Shown piece by piece: positions 26,723-36,262 of a stretch of 64,000 bases of DNA. Both the position numbers and the translations under genes were made by a program. Within the stretch, counting starts at the first letter, position 1; every line of letters starts with the position of its first letter. The notes under the pieces are model-generated. The model saw nothing but the letters and a program-made list of their open reading frames with translations. It was not told the DNA's origin and did no database searches. The stretch is from an uncultured Bacteroidales bacterium (GTDB taxonomy: Bacteria; Bacteroidota; Bacteroidia; Bacteroidales; Paludibacteraceae), in the NCBI GenBank assembly GCA_934728255.1, contig CAKVEC010000009.1, positions 55,615-119,614 of the forward strand, given 5' to 3'.

Positions 26723-29700
26723 ATGAGGGTACAAAAAGAACTACTGATTTTCGGCTTGGCTATGGCTTGGGCTACTGCTGCCTATGCTCAGACCGTAACA
26801 ATCCCCTATTCCATGAGTTTTGAGGAAAATACGTCTGAAATGTCTGATTTGTCTCAAAACTGGGTTCTGAATGGCGGTAGTCAGGCTGCTGCGTGCAACG
26901 ACCGTTGGATGGTCGGAAATTCTGTACATAGCGATGGTCGGCGTTCGTTGTATATCGTGAGCAGTGATACGCTTACAACTCCATGCTTTGGCAAACCGGC
27001 TAACCTGCAGTTCGCATATCGTGATTTTAAATTGCCTGCAGGGTCGTACTATCTGTCGTTTGATTGGTTGAATGCCGCCAATGCAAATGCTGCATTGTAT
27101 GTGGGATATGTCACGTATTCTAATCCTACCGTGGGGGCTGTTTCATATATCACGGCTAATGCAAATAGCGGAGTGATGCCCGCTGCTCTGACAAATGTAA
27201 ATAACTCCGGTGCACTATACGGGCAGTCTACATGGCAGCAATACACCTTCGCAAACACACTCAATGTGTCTGCTACTTCCTCTAATACTTTGCGCTTTTA
27301 TGTGGCGTGGGCTAATAAAGGTAACAATGCATTGGCGGACTCGGTGTTCGGAGCATGCGTGGATAATATCCAAATCGTTGACTCACGAGTCAAACCGGCA
27401 AAGAATATCACGGCAACTTCCGTAACGTGTGATACCGTATTGCTCACTTGGACGGGCTCTGCAGACACCTACATCGTTCAATACCGCTCTGTGGGTTCCA
27501 ATTCATGGAACACCGTTAATTATGACCCCTCTATGGGAACATCCGCTCTTATTGAGGGACTGGACGAAGGTAGTTATAATTTCCGTGTCCGCAGTATCTC
27601 TTACGACAAACAAGGGATCGCCCTGTATGGGGCTTTTGCCTATTATCAAGGAGAATATCTGGTTTATTGCAACGACAGACATTGTCTGACATATTTCGAT
27701 CTTACTGCCTCAAATGTGGTTTGTACCTATGGTAAAACGGAATATACCGCCGATATGTCGGTTAATGCACAAAAACCATTTGAGAATGTGGGCATCGTGG
27801 ATTACGGTTGGGAGTCGAAACTGAGCCGGCATACGGTATGTTGGGATGAGAATGCTACCGACCCCAGGACGGGAGATAAACTGCGTATCGTGCCTCAAGG
27901 GAAAAAAGCATCTGTCCGTTTGGGAAACTGGGAAGACGGAAATGAAGCAGAAGGCATCACCTATACCATGACTATCGATTCGGCATCTTGTATTCTGATG
28001 CTGCAATATGCAGTTGTGCTGCAAGATCCTAATCATGACCCCGATGAGCAACCGCGTTTCACCATTGAGATATGTGATGAAAAAGGGCAAAAAATAGACC
28101 CTATGTGCGGCTATATTAATTTTGCCGCCGATGCTACTCGGGAGGGATGGCACACCGAAGGAAGCGGGTATGACCAGGTTACATGGAAAGATTGGACAAC
28201 CATAGGACTGAACCTGAGTGCATACGCAGGAAAAACGGTAACCGTTCGCTTGGCAACTTTCGATTGTACCCTGAGTGCACACTACGGATATGCCTATTTT
28301 GCCTTGGATTGCGCAAGCGCTACCATCGAATCTGCCAGTTGCGGCGCAGATACCCATTTCTCTGCCGAGGCTCCGCTGGGATTCGCCTATCGGTGGACTA
28401 CACAAGACGGAACGGTGGTCTCCACTACTCGCCAACTCGATGTTACCTCCTCTGATTCTATAGAGTACACGTGTCGCCTAACCAACTTGGAGGAAGAATC
28501 GTGCTGGTTCGAACTCAAAGTGTTGGCTCTTCCTAAATTTCCCGTCTCGGATGGTGCTTGGTCTTACACTCCTGTCGAGTGCAAAAACCGGGTAACATTC
28601 AAAAGCAAAAGTTTCGTCCAAACACGCTATGGAGGAACTATCAGCAACAACTACAATCAGAACCTGACCGGACTGAAATGGGATTTCGGAGACGGAACAG
28701 AATCCGTACAGCCTACTTGTACACACGATTTCCCCGCTTCTGGAGGCACCTATACGGTTACACTCTCTACTTGGTTGGCTGAAGAATCTACCGATTGTAC
28801 AGATGATACCGTTTTTGTAGTGGTACTCCCCGCTATTGGCGACACTATATTGCGGGACACTGTGGATATATGTGATGGCGGTTTTTATGAGTTCGGCGGA
28901 TCCAAATATACCGACAGCGGCGATTATGCCTACGATGACCTAAGTGATGCCGGATGTAATGTGCATCATACTTGTCATCTGCGTGTACATCCTACCTCCG
29001 AGAACCAGTTAGCCGATGTGGCATTGTGCTACGGAGATACCTATTGCCTGAATGATACCGTCTGCTACTCGTCTGCAAAAGACGGTCTGTTCCGCTATAC
29101 ATTTGTCAACCGATATGGTTGCGACAGCGTGGTGGTTGTCAATATACACTATGCCGATGAGATACTTCCGATCGTGGATGTTACCCAGATGTCTGCGGAG
29201 GTGGACGAGGCTACTGTGCGGATTAGCGGAACAGGTTACACCTACTATACGATTGATGGGGGAGAAAAACTCACTTCACCTCTTTTCTCTACTACTGAAG
29301 CCGGAGACTATATGTTCTCATTCTATAATGATTTGGGATGTGTGGATTCCGTCGCGGTGAATATCAAATCACCTTGCCTGCGCAATCGTTTGTTCCAACG
29401 CTGGAACGACATCGTGGCAATATACAACAAAGAGCATATGCACGATTCGTTGGAATTTGTAACCTATCAATGGTTCGAGAATGATACACCCATAGAGGGA
29501 GCAACGCAGTCATACTATTGTGCGCCTGCCGGATTGACCATAGGGGCTGAATATGCCTGCAGGGTGGGGTTTGCTGACGGTACTACGGCTATGATTTGCC
29601 CGCTGCTGGCAGAAGACCTGCTACATACAGCCAACCTCGTCTCTGTGGCACCTACGGCTGTACCCGTTGGGGGAAATACACAGGTCTATGTCCCGCAAGA

Positions 29701-29863
29701 GGGAAAGGCTGTATGCTATAATAGTGTAGGGCATAAACTGACTGAATGCCGGTTGAGTGCAGGCAACAATATCTTCTCCCTTGCATCGTTGGAACGGGGG
29801 GTATATATTCTGCAAGTATCACAATCGGAAAATATAACCACTTACCGTTTGACTATACAATAA
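26723..29863 (+). CDS. T9SS-exported adhesin-like protein with FN3 and PKD domains (paralog A)
   Basis: Signal peptide about residues 1-22 (ending AYAQ). In order: a jellyroll-like binding region (about 25-220, VTIPYSMSFEENTSEM...), a fibronectin type III domain (about 228-310, VLLTWTGSADTYIVQYRS), a second beta-rich domain (about 320-560), a PKD-like domain (about 640-720, GLKWDFGDGTESVQP), a cysteine-containing GCDS segment (FVNRYGCDSVVVVNI) and a T9SS type A sorting domain at the end (VPVGGNTQVYVPQEGKAVCY ... GVYILQVSQ). The same order is found in the 31817-34996 protein, so the two are paralogs. Probably displayed on the surface; the ligand is unknown. First gene of a four-gene unit. Confidence 0.88.
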   Translation: MRVQKELLIFGLAMAWATAAYAQTVTIPYSMSFEENTSEMSDLSQNWVLNGGSQAAACNDRWMVGNSVHSDGRRSLYIVSSDTLTTPCFGKPANLQFAYRDFKLPAGSYYLSFDWLNAANANAALYVGYVTYSNPTVGAVSYITANANSGVMPAALTNVNNSGALYGQSTWQQYTFANTLNVSATSSNTLRFYVAWANKGNNALADSVFGACVDNIQIVDSRVKPAKNITATSVTCDTVLLTWTGSADTYIVQYRSVGSNSWNTVNYDPSMGTSALIEGLDEGSYNFRVRSISYDKQGIALYGAFAYYQGEYLVYCNDRHCLTYFDLTASNVVCTYGKTEYTADMSVNAQKPFENVGIVDYGWESKLSRHTVCWDENATDPRTGDKLRIVPQGKKASVRLGNWEDGNEAEGITYTMTIDSASCILMLQYAVVLQDPNHDPDEQPRFTIEICDEKGQKIDPMCGYINFAADATREGWHTEGSGYDQVTWKDWTTIGLNLSAYAGKTVTVRLATFDCTLSAHYGYAYFALDCASATIESASCGADTHFSAEAPLGFAYRWTTQDGTVVSTTRQLDVTSSDSIEYTCRLTNLEEESCWFELKVLALPKFPVSDGAWSYTPVECKNRVTFKSKSFVQTRYGGTISNNYNQNLTGLKWDFGDGTESVQPTCTHDFPASGGTYTVTLSTWLAEESTDCTDDTVFVVVLPAIGDTILRDTVDICDGGFYEFGGSKYTDSGDYAYDDLSDAGCNVHHTCHLRVHPTSENQLADVALCYGDTYCLNDTVCYSSAKDGLFRYTFVNRYGCDSVVVVNIHYADEILPIVDVTQMSAEVDEATVRISGTGYTYYTIDGGEKLTSPLFSTTEAGDYMFSFYNDLGCVDSVAVNIKSPCLRNRLFQRWNDIVAIYNKEHMHDSLEFVTYQWFENDTPIEGATQSYYCAPAGLTIGAEYACRVGFADGTTAMICPLLAEDLLHTANLVSVAPTAVPVGGNTQVYVPQEGKAVCYNSVGHKLTECRLSAGNNIFSLASLERGVYILQVSQSENITTYRLTIQ

Positions 29864-29918
29864 GGTCGCAACGTATTTCGAGAATTTTTCCTATAACATC
29901 ATAAAATTTGTTCTGCCG

Positions 29919-31823
29919 ATGAAACATTTTTTACACCTTTCGCTCATCTTATCTTTGCTCATGTCTTTTTCCGCTTTCGCAGATGCGGCACCGCAGAAAA
30001 AGAAAAAAGACAATACTTGGTACACCAAAGGGCCGGATATTCACTATCTCACTATGTGGGGTGGGGCAGGCTATTCCGGCTTGGTCGGCAACTATAGTGC
30101 GGCTTCGGTGGGAATAGGTACACGGTTTGAGGAAACATTCCAACAGCGTTTTATCGGTGGGGGCGGCGGACTCCTGGGGGTTGGCTATGAGTTGCACCAT
30201 AATCGGTTTCTGTTCTCGGTAGGACCGGAATTGCGCTTCTTCTCCTCACGCAATAATATCGCCTATACAGCCAATGTTATTCGCGATGATTATGCCACAA
30301 TTACGCAGCACTATACCTTTGATGATTATAGTGAGACACAAGCCGTGGGGCAGGTGATGGTGCCGGTTACGTTCGGTGGTAATTTTGAACGCTATTATTT
30401 CTTGGCAGGGGCAAAAGTAGGCTATACGTTTATGGGCAATTATACCCAACATGGTGGGTTGACTACGTATGTTACCGAGCATCTGGCAATAGATGATTGG
30501 ATTGAACAACCCACCCACAACTGGAAAACCGCTGACATAGCGGAGCACCCACTTTATGCCGGTGGTAACAAGGGAAAAAACAAATGGGGATTAGACATTG
30601 CTCTATCGGCTGAGTTCGGTGTGAATCTGAATGAGTTCTTCTCAGCGGAATGGAATAAGCGGAATGAGGAATCGGCACATCCTTGGCGTATGCGGGTAGG
30701 CGCATTTATTGATTATGGTATGCCAATATTGTCCTCCTCTGATAAGCGGGCAGGCAATCATTTGGCAGATGTCCCTGTGATTAATGAACTGGAGAATGAA
30801 CCCAATCCCGGTATGCTGACCACCCGTTCGCTTCATCAGACAGACCTGGCGGATAAGTCGCTCAGTTCGTTATTGGTGGGGGTTAAGTTCACTGCGTTGT
30901 TCCAACTCAACAAAATAAAACAACCTAATCCGCGTATTGTGTTCGTGGCTACGGATAACGAAGGTTTGCCGCTTAAAAGTGTGGCTTCTGTCGTAATAAA
31001 GAACGAAGATAAACCCAAACAGAAACCCAAGGTGCGCTCTCTGGGAAAGAAAAATACCGTAACGGCACGCTATGCGAAGGGAAACTATGCTATGTTGGCT
31101 CAGGCAGCAGGCTATCTACCGTCCGATTTTGCAGGAGACACGCTTAAAATATCGCATAATGTGGATCTGGATACCATATTCTTCCGCTTGATACCGCAAC
31201 CACGATTGGTATGCTATATACATGATGCTGAGACCGAGCAACAGATCGCAGGTGTACTCTCATTCGCAAGTCGTAGTACAGACGGACATAATAAAAACGG
31301 TGCAACAGCCATCGAACAACCCGCTGTGGTTTCCCTGCACTACGGAGATGTATTCAATACTCGGATTTCAGCGGCAGGGTATCATCCCGATACCGCAACT
31401 ATTTCCAATCTGACAGATACGTTGCATTTCTACTTGCGTCCTATTCATCGTGTGCGCCATGTACTGCTCCTCAAACATATGTATTTCGCTACCGATAAGA
31501 CCGATATTCTGCCAATATCGGATTCCGACTTGAATATCTTGTACAATTTCTTGACAGAGAACCTCAAAGTGCGTGTGCTGATAACGGGACATACGGATTC
31601 GCAAGGTTCAGAATCGCATAACCAAGTGTTGTCTGAAGGACGTGCCAATAGTGTGAAAGAGGCAATGATAGAGCGTGGTATAAACGCAGATCGTTTGGAA
31701 ACAAACGGAAAAGGAGAAAGTGAACCCATAGACACAAATGATACCGAAGAGGGACGTCAGAACAACCGTCGCGTCCAGATAACCGTATTGAATGCTGATG
31801 AAGCAGAGGAGGATGTATGGTAA
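29919..31823 (+). CDS. Outer membrane barrel protein with C-terminal OmpA peptidoglycan-binding domain
   Basis: Signal peptide about 1-23. The N-terminal half (about 40-335) has alternating aromatic strands of an outer-membrane beta barrel (YYFLAGAKVGYTFMGNYTQ). The middle (about 340-510) has two carboxypeptidase-regulatory-like beta sandwiches (FVATDNEGLPLKSVASVVIK; VCYIHDAETEQQIAGVLSF). The C terminus (about 520-628) is an OmpA domain with TGHTDSQGSESHNQ, LSEGRANSVKEAMIERG and GRQNNRRVQITV. It should link the outer membrane to peptidoglycan. It is placed between the two adhesin paralogs and its stop overlaps the next start by 7 bases, suggesting that it supports their surface attachment or function. 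Confidence 0.88.
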   Translation: MKHFLHLSLILSLLMSFSAFADAAPQKKKKDNTWYTKGPDIHYLTMWGGAGYSGLVGNYSAASVGIGTRFEETFQQRFIGGGGGLLGVGYELHHNRFLFSVGPELRFFSSRNNIAYTANVIRDDYATITQHYTFDDYSETQAVGQVMVPVTFGGNFERYYFLAGAKVGYTFMGNYTQHGGLTTYVTEHLAIDDWIEQPTHNWKTADIAEHPLYAGGNKGKNKWGLDIALSAEFGVNLNEFFSAEWNKRNEESAHPWRMRVGAFIDYGMPILSSSDKRAGNHLADVPVINELENEPNPGMLTTRSLHQTDLADKSLSSLLVGVKFTALFQLNKIKQPNPRIVFVATDNEGLPLKSVASVVIKNEDKPKQKPKVRSLGKKNTVTARYAKGNYAMLAQAAGYLPSDFAGDTLKISHNVDLDTIFFRLIPQPRLVCYIHDAETEQQIAGVLSFASRSTDGHNKNGATAIEQPAVVSLHYGDVFNTRISAAGYHPDTATISNLTDTLHFYLRPIHRVRHVLLLKHMYFATDKTDILPISDSDLNILYNFLTENLKVRVLITGHTDSQGSESHNQVLSEGRANSVKEAMIERGINADRLETNGKGESEPIDTNDTEEGRQNNRRVQITVLNADEAEEDVW

Positions 31824-34800
31824 AGCAAATAATGTATAGGTTGTTTTCCTGCATTGTGCTTATATCGCTGAGCATCTCTATGCAGGCACAGGTATATAGT
31901 TGTGATTTTGAGTCAGCGGCAGAAAACAGCCGGTGGAGTTTGAATCATGTGAACCGCGTTACGCAATTGGAAAACAAATGGTATATTGGTAGTGTCGGTC
32001 AGTTCGGAACGGTAGGAAATAACGGATTGTATATTTCCTCGGATGCTGACTCTGCCCGTGCTGTATATAGTGCTACGGCGCAAATGTTTACATTGGCTTA
32101 TTGCGATGTGAATATGCTTGTAGCAGGTAATTATACCATCACTTTTGATTATCGCATAGGCGGCTCACCCAGTGCGAAGATGCACGTATGGTGGTTGCCA
32201 CAGGATATAAACTTGGCTTCTGCCACTTCTGCTGCACCGACCAACTGGCTGGCAAAAGGGGGAGTTCAGATTGCATCGGCTTTGCGTGATACCAAAATTT
32301 GGAAAACCTTTACAGGACATTTTGTTATCCCCGCTTCGATGACTAAACCGGGTAGATTGGTGTTTGTCTGGGAGAGTGCCAAGAGTACACCGGTTGCGCC
32401 CGCTGCCTGTGTGGATAATATAGAGATTTTCCAGGGAAATGCACTCTGTGCAACGGCTCCTACCGATTTATCCTATACGCAAGGGGTGGTGTCCTGGAAA
32501 GGTACTGCAACACAATATGAGGTATGTATATACAACTCCTTCACCGACTCGTTTGAACAATTGCAAACCGTAACAGGACATTCGTGGACGCCCAATCCGA
32601 CCAAAGAGGGGATGCTGTATTTGTACGTACGTGCTTTATGCGAGAATGGCGGGCATTCCGAATGGAGCAGTACATCGGCTTTCGTGTACATACATGGTGC
32701 CAGATGTATTGATTTTTATGACATCTCCGACAACCCGAATTCTACCGGGGTATGTTATACGGGAGATTTTGAAACCTTTGTTAAAAAACGGCAGCAGGGT
32801 ACTATGGAAAAAGTGGATTTTGGATATGACTCGGAGCAGAGTATGCATACCATCCATTATCTGCAAGGTGAAATTGATCCTAATACAGCCGAGATAGATG
32901 GCGGGTTGGTCACTATCCCGCAGGGCGAAATTGCCTCCGTGCGGTTGGGTGCCTATACTTCGTCAGGACGTTCTGCACGCATCGAATATAAATATAATGT
33001 ATTGCCGGGAATGTCCGATTTGCTGGAATTGAAATATGCAGCGGTATTGGAGTCCGGAGGACATGGTTCTTCTTGGGAAAATGGTGGGGATATGCAACCT
33101 ACCTTGCAACTGGAGGTGTTGGACGGCAAGGGTAACCCGTTGGGCTCGAGTTGTACGCAGTTCACTTTTATGCCGGGTTATGGCTCTACCGCCAATTGGC
33201 ATAGCGACCCAGCAGCATCTGACTATGGTAAAGTATATTGGTGCGACTGGACAACCGTTACCGTTTCGCTCCGCCCGTATATAGGACAGACGCTTACCAT
33301 ACGCCTGACTTCTACGCGTTGTTCCTATGATACCCATTATGCTTATACTTATTTTACGCTTGGATGCCGTTCCGGTGACTTGCAAGGTATCGCCTGTGGC
33401 GACTTCTCCACGGATAGATTTGTCGCTCCGGAGGGCTTTACGTGCCGCTGGTACAAGGAGAATGATCCCACGCAGTCTTCCATATTGAATGCACAGGGAG
33501 AGGAGCATTTTGACACTTTGCATATATCGGTAAAGGACACGGCAGTCTATATGTTGGAGTGCCACAACAAAGAGGATTACAGTTGCTATTATACGCTTAC
33601 CGCCAACCCTAATCCCCGTTTCCCCGTGGCAGATGTATCTGCGGTTGCAACGATAGGGAATTGTCAGCACAATGTACGTTTCTCGAACCATTCTTATGTG
33701 GCTATTATCAATCGCTTTGATAGCACGGAGACTAAATCGGACGAAGCGGTACAGGAGGTGATCTGGAATTTCGGGGATGGTACACCGGAGATGTCGTCTT
33801 CAGATACGGTGCTGACACATATCTATCCCGAAACAGGAGGTGTATTTGCACCTTATGTGGTTGCTTCTATGAGCAATGGTGTATGCCAGGATACTATGTA
33901 TTTAGATACGCTGTATTTGGAGAATCTACATAGTAAGGATGTGGATACGATAGTGCATTGTTGCGAAAACGAAGGATACAAGTTGCCAACAGGCAAGGTG
34001 GTATATGCCGATACGCTATATCAATGGCCGACCAAAAACAAGTATGGGTGTGAAGTCTCCAATTCAATCCAAGTGCGCTATCATAGCGGTGCAGAAAGTA
34101 CCCGCACAGAAGAACTTTGCGAGGGAGGTTATGTGGATTTTGAAGGCGAACGCTATACTAAAACGGGGGTATATGATGTACATCTGAATACGATCTATGG
34201 TTGCGACAGCCTGCTTCGACTCAATCTGACGGTATTACCCCAATTGAGTGTGCAAGTACCGGATACAATAGTGGTCTGTGCGGATGCGCCTGTGTTGAAT
34301 ATCCCCTATCAACATCTGGCAGGTCGTATGTCGGGGGTGGCGGTATCGTTTCCGGTCGGTGCTGTGGTGCAGGGAATGGATACATTGTATGAATTTGCAA
34401 CCACGGAGGAGGTGAATATCCCGCTTGTACCGGGTTTGCGTCCTGATGACTATGCTCTTACCATAGATTTTGGAGCCCCGGATTGTCCGGCAGAGCCGAT
34501 AACGACAATATTGCGTATCTATTATGCATCTTCTGTAATAGAGCAGAAGAATGATTTGATTGCCCTGCTCAATGAGCAATATAACGGCGGGTACCAATGG
34601 TCGGGCTATCAATGGTACTGCAACGGGCAGCCTGTCTCTGATGCCAATACCTCCTATATAGTGGTGGATGATAGTCATTTGGGAGATGAGTATTATTGCG
34701 TATTGTTGCGTGCAGATGGTGTGTCTATGCCTACATGCCCAATTATCTACCAAGGCGGAAAGACGGCTCTGACAGATGGTGTGATGAGCGGCAAAATTTA

Positions 34801-34996
34801 TCCTACAATACTCTCACCACAGCAGCCGATATACATCAGCGGGCTGAAGAATGTTGCCGTAGTGGATATGGTTGGTCGTTTGGTGAGTGAATATACCTTG
34901 CCTTCTGGTTCCGTTGCCACTATTCCTGCACCGGCACATACAGGTGTCTATTTTTTGATTGCTGACCATTATGTTGCAAAAGTTATTGTTGAATAA
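31817..34996 (+). CDS. T9SS-exported adhesin-like protein with FN3 and PKD domains (paralog B)
   Basis: Paralog of the 26723-29863 product with the same module order: signal peptide (MYRLFSCIVLISLSISMQAQ), jellyroll-like domain (about 25-215), FN3 (about 220-290), a second beta domain with the shared phrase DWTTVTVSLRPYIGQTLTIR, PKD-like domain (about 640-715, VIWNFGDGTPEMSSS), GCDS segments (NTIYGCDSLLRLNL) and a T9SS type A domain (YPTILSPQQPIYISGLKNVA ... GVYFLIADHYVAKVIVE). The ATG at 31817 has GAGGAGG just upstream and overlaps the OmpA gene; ATG 31832 is possible and starts closer to the signal peptide. Surface exposure is expected; the ligand is unknown. Confidence 0.87.
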   Translation: MVKQIMYRLFSCIVLISLSISMQAQVYSCDFESAAENSRWSLNHVNRVTQLENKWYIGSVGQFGTVGNNGLYISSDADSARAVYSATAQMFTLAYCDVNMLVAGNYTITFDYRIGGSPSAKMHVWWLPQDINLASATSAAPTNWLAKGGVQIASALRDTKIWKTFTGHFVIPASMTKPGRLVFVWESAKSTPVAPAACVDNIEIFQGNALCATAPTDLSYTQGVVSWKGTATQYEVCIYNSFTDSFEQLQTVTGHSWTPNPTKEGMLYLYVRALCENGGHSEWSSTSAFVYIHGARCIDFYDISDNPNSTGVCYTGDFETFVKKRQQGTMEKVDFGYDSEQSMHTIHYLQGEIDPNTAEIDGGLVTIPQGEIASVRLGAYTSSGRSARIEYKYNVLPGMSDLLELKYAAVLESGGHGSSWENGGDMQPTLQLEVLDGKGNPLGSSCTQFTFMPGYGSTANWHSDPAASDYGKVYWCDWTTVTVSLRPYIGQTLTIRLTSTRCSYDTHYAYTYFTLGCRSGDLQGIACGDFSTDRFVAPEGFTCRWYKENDPTQSSILNAQGEEHFDTLHISVKDTAVYMLECHNKEDYSCYYTLTANPNPRFPVADVSAVATIGNCQHNVRFSNHSYVAIINRFDSTETKSDEAVQEVIWNFGDGTPEMSSSDTVLTHIYPETGGVFAPYVVASMSNGVCQDTMYLDTLYLENLHSKDVDTIVHCCENEGYKLPTGKVVYADTLYQWPTKNKYGCEVSNSIQVRYHSGAESTRTEELCEGGYVDFEGERYTKTGVYDVHLNTIYGCDSLLRLNLTVLPQLSVQVPDTIVVCADAPVLNIPYQHLAGRMSGVAVSFPVGAVVQGMDTLYEFATTEEVNIPLVPGLRPDDYALTIDFGAPDCPAEPITTILRIYYASSVIEQKNDLIALLNEQYNGGYQWSGYQWYCNGQPVSDANTSYIVVDDSHLGDEYYCVLLRADGVSMPTCPIIYQGGKTALTDGVMSGKIYPTILSPQQPIYISGLKNVAVVDMVGRLVSEYTLPSGSVATIPAPAHTGVYFLIADHYVAKVIVE

Positions 34997-35909
34997 ATAT
35001 ATGTTGCTGTGCATAGCGTTGCTTCCTTCTATTGAGGTATCAGCGTATTCTTATCGCACGCATTCTGCGGGTGCGGTACATAGTGTCTGTCTTTCGCTGG
35101 GTGGTGGAGCGTCGATGAGCAATAGCCATTGGCTGCAGGAAGCGCCTGTTCTAAAAGATAGAATGGGGGCGGATGCACAAGCAGGTTTGGCATATGAGGT
35201 ATCACGCGATTGGTTTATTTTTGGTCTCGGCGTTGGAGTGGAGTATGATTATACCCGCCAGCATATAGATTCTTTTGCTGATTTGTTTGCGCGTTTAGAC
35301 AGAGAAAACGATGCAATCACCTATGCCTATCGCTATTCCGACTACAAGGACGAGCAGCAGCGTTTTATGCTTTCCGTTCCCGTATATGTAGGTGCGAATA
35401 TCGGTCGTTACTGCTATTTGTTAGCAGGTGCAAAGGCAACTTTCCCTATTCAGGCAAAGCATCGGACACAGACTGTTTTGTCCACAGACGGGACCTACAA
35501 TCGTTTTATTCACACCATAGAGAATGCCCCCACGTATGGATATTATCCGGCAGCGGAGTACGCTAATGATGGTGAGTATCAGGATGCGCAGTGGTATCTT
35601 GCCCCATTGTTGGAAGTAGGTGGTAGTTTTCGTATAAATAAGGTAACCGGTATGCGCATAGGACTATATGCCGAGTATAATTTTCCTTTTCGTGCCTATG
35701 CAGGGAATTCGTTGGTTGACTATTCCCATATAAATGAAGATCCACACCGGTTGAGTCAGGATAACCTGAAAGAGAACATCCGATTTAACGCCACATCTAC
35801 GGCAACTTATTGCCGGAAAGCCACGGAATACTGGACAATAGGTTTGAAATGGACTTGCCGGTTTATGTTCCCGCAACGTCACAGCGTATGCCGTTGTATG
35901 GAGATGTAG
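34971..35909 (+). CDS. Outer membrane beta-barrel protein
   Basis: Barrel-type protein of about 312 residues with signal peptide MLQKLLLNKYMLLCIALLPS (cleavage near VSA). Strand pattern and the phrase YCYLLAGAKATFPI match the N-terminal barrel of the OmpA-type protein at 29919 (YYFLAGAKVGYTF), so it looks like the same barrel without the periplasmic part. The start at 34971 is chosen for its basic n-region; 34959 and 35001 are alternatives. It overlaps the end of paralog B by 26 bases. Its role may be anchoring or helping export of the adjacent T9SS protein, by analogy with SprF-type partners of large gliding adhesins; this is inference. Confidence 0.78.
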   Translation: MLQKLLLNKYMLLCIALLPSIEVSAYSYRTHSAGAVHSVCLSLGGGASMSNSHWLQEAPVLKDRMGADAQAGLAYEVSRDWFIFGLGVGVEYDYTRQHIDSFADLFARLDRENDAITYAYRYSDYKDEQQRFMLSVPVYVGANIGRYCYLLAGAKATFPIQAKHRTQTVLSTDGTYNRFIHTIENAPTYGYYPAAEYANDGEYQDAQWYLAPLLEVGGSFRINKVTGMRIGLYAEYNFPFRAYAGNSLVDYSHINEDPHRLSQDNLKENIRFNATSTATYCRKATEYWTIGLKWTCRFMFPQRHSVCRCMEM

Positions 35910-36033
35910 GTATATGATAAAATGGATAAGGAGGCAAAAAGCGAACATAGAAGCATAGATATGGCTGATCGTGTAATTGCATGGAAATCAGTCTGTTTGC
36001 TGATTTAAGGAGAGGAATGTGTCTAACTGACTG

Positions 36034-36087
36034 TAATACAAGCAAAAACCGCCTAATCACATACGAATCACATACGAATCACATACA
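36034..36087. repeat. 54-bp inverted repeat flanking the giant gene, left arm
   Basis: Reverse complement of 49265-49318 with a single mismatch (53 of 54). It contains TAATACAAGCAAAAACCGCC followed by three 11-base units of the AATCACATACG type. The 353-base gap 35910-36262 holds this repeat and a weak TAGTTTTG at 36201-36208 without a proper TTG upstream; nothing else is seen. Confidence 0.92.
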
Positions 36088-36262
36088 CCTGATAATATGA
36101 GGATATGGTTAGGTTGTGCCAATAGGGTACAAAGAAACGGATAAATGTCATTGACCATACCAAATAGACAAATTAGATAAAATCAACAATATGTATTCTG
36201 TAGTTTTGGATAGATTACAGAGTATAGTAGTATTATTTATTAACTTAAAAACAACCAACAAC

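Noticed and set aside
36191..36262. Earlier in-frame ATG for the giant protein
   Set aside because: The 24 extra residues come before a complete signal peptide that starts at 36263; a possible TAGTTTTG promoter element at 36201 would also lie inside them.
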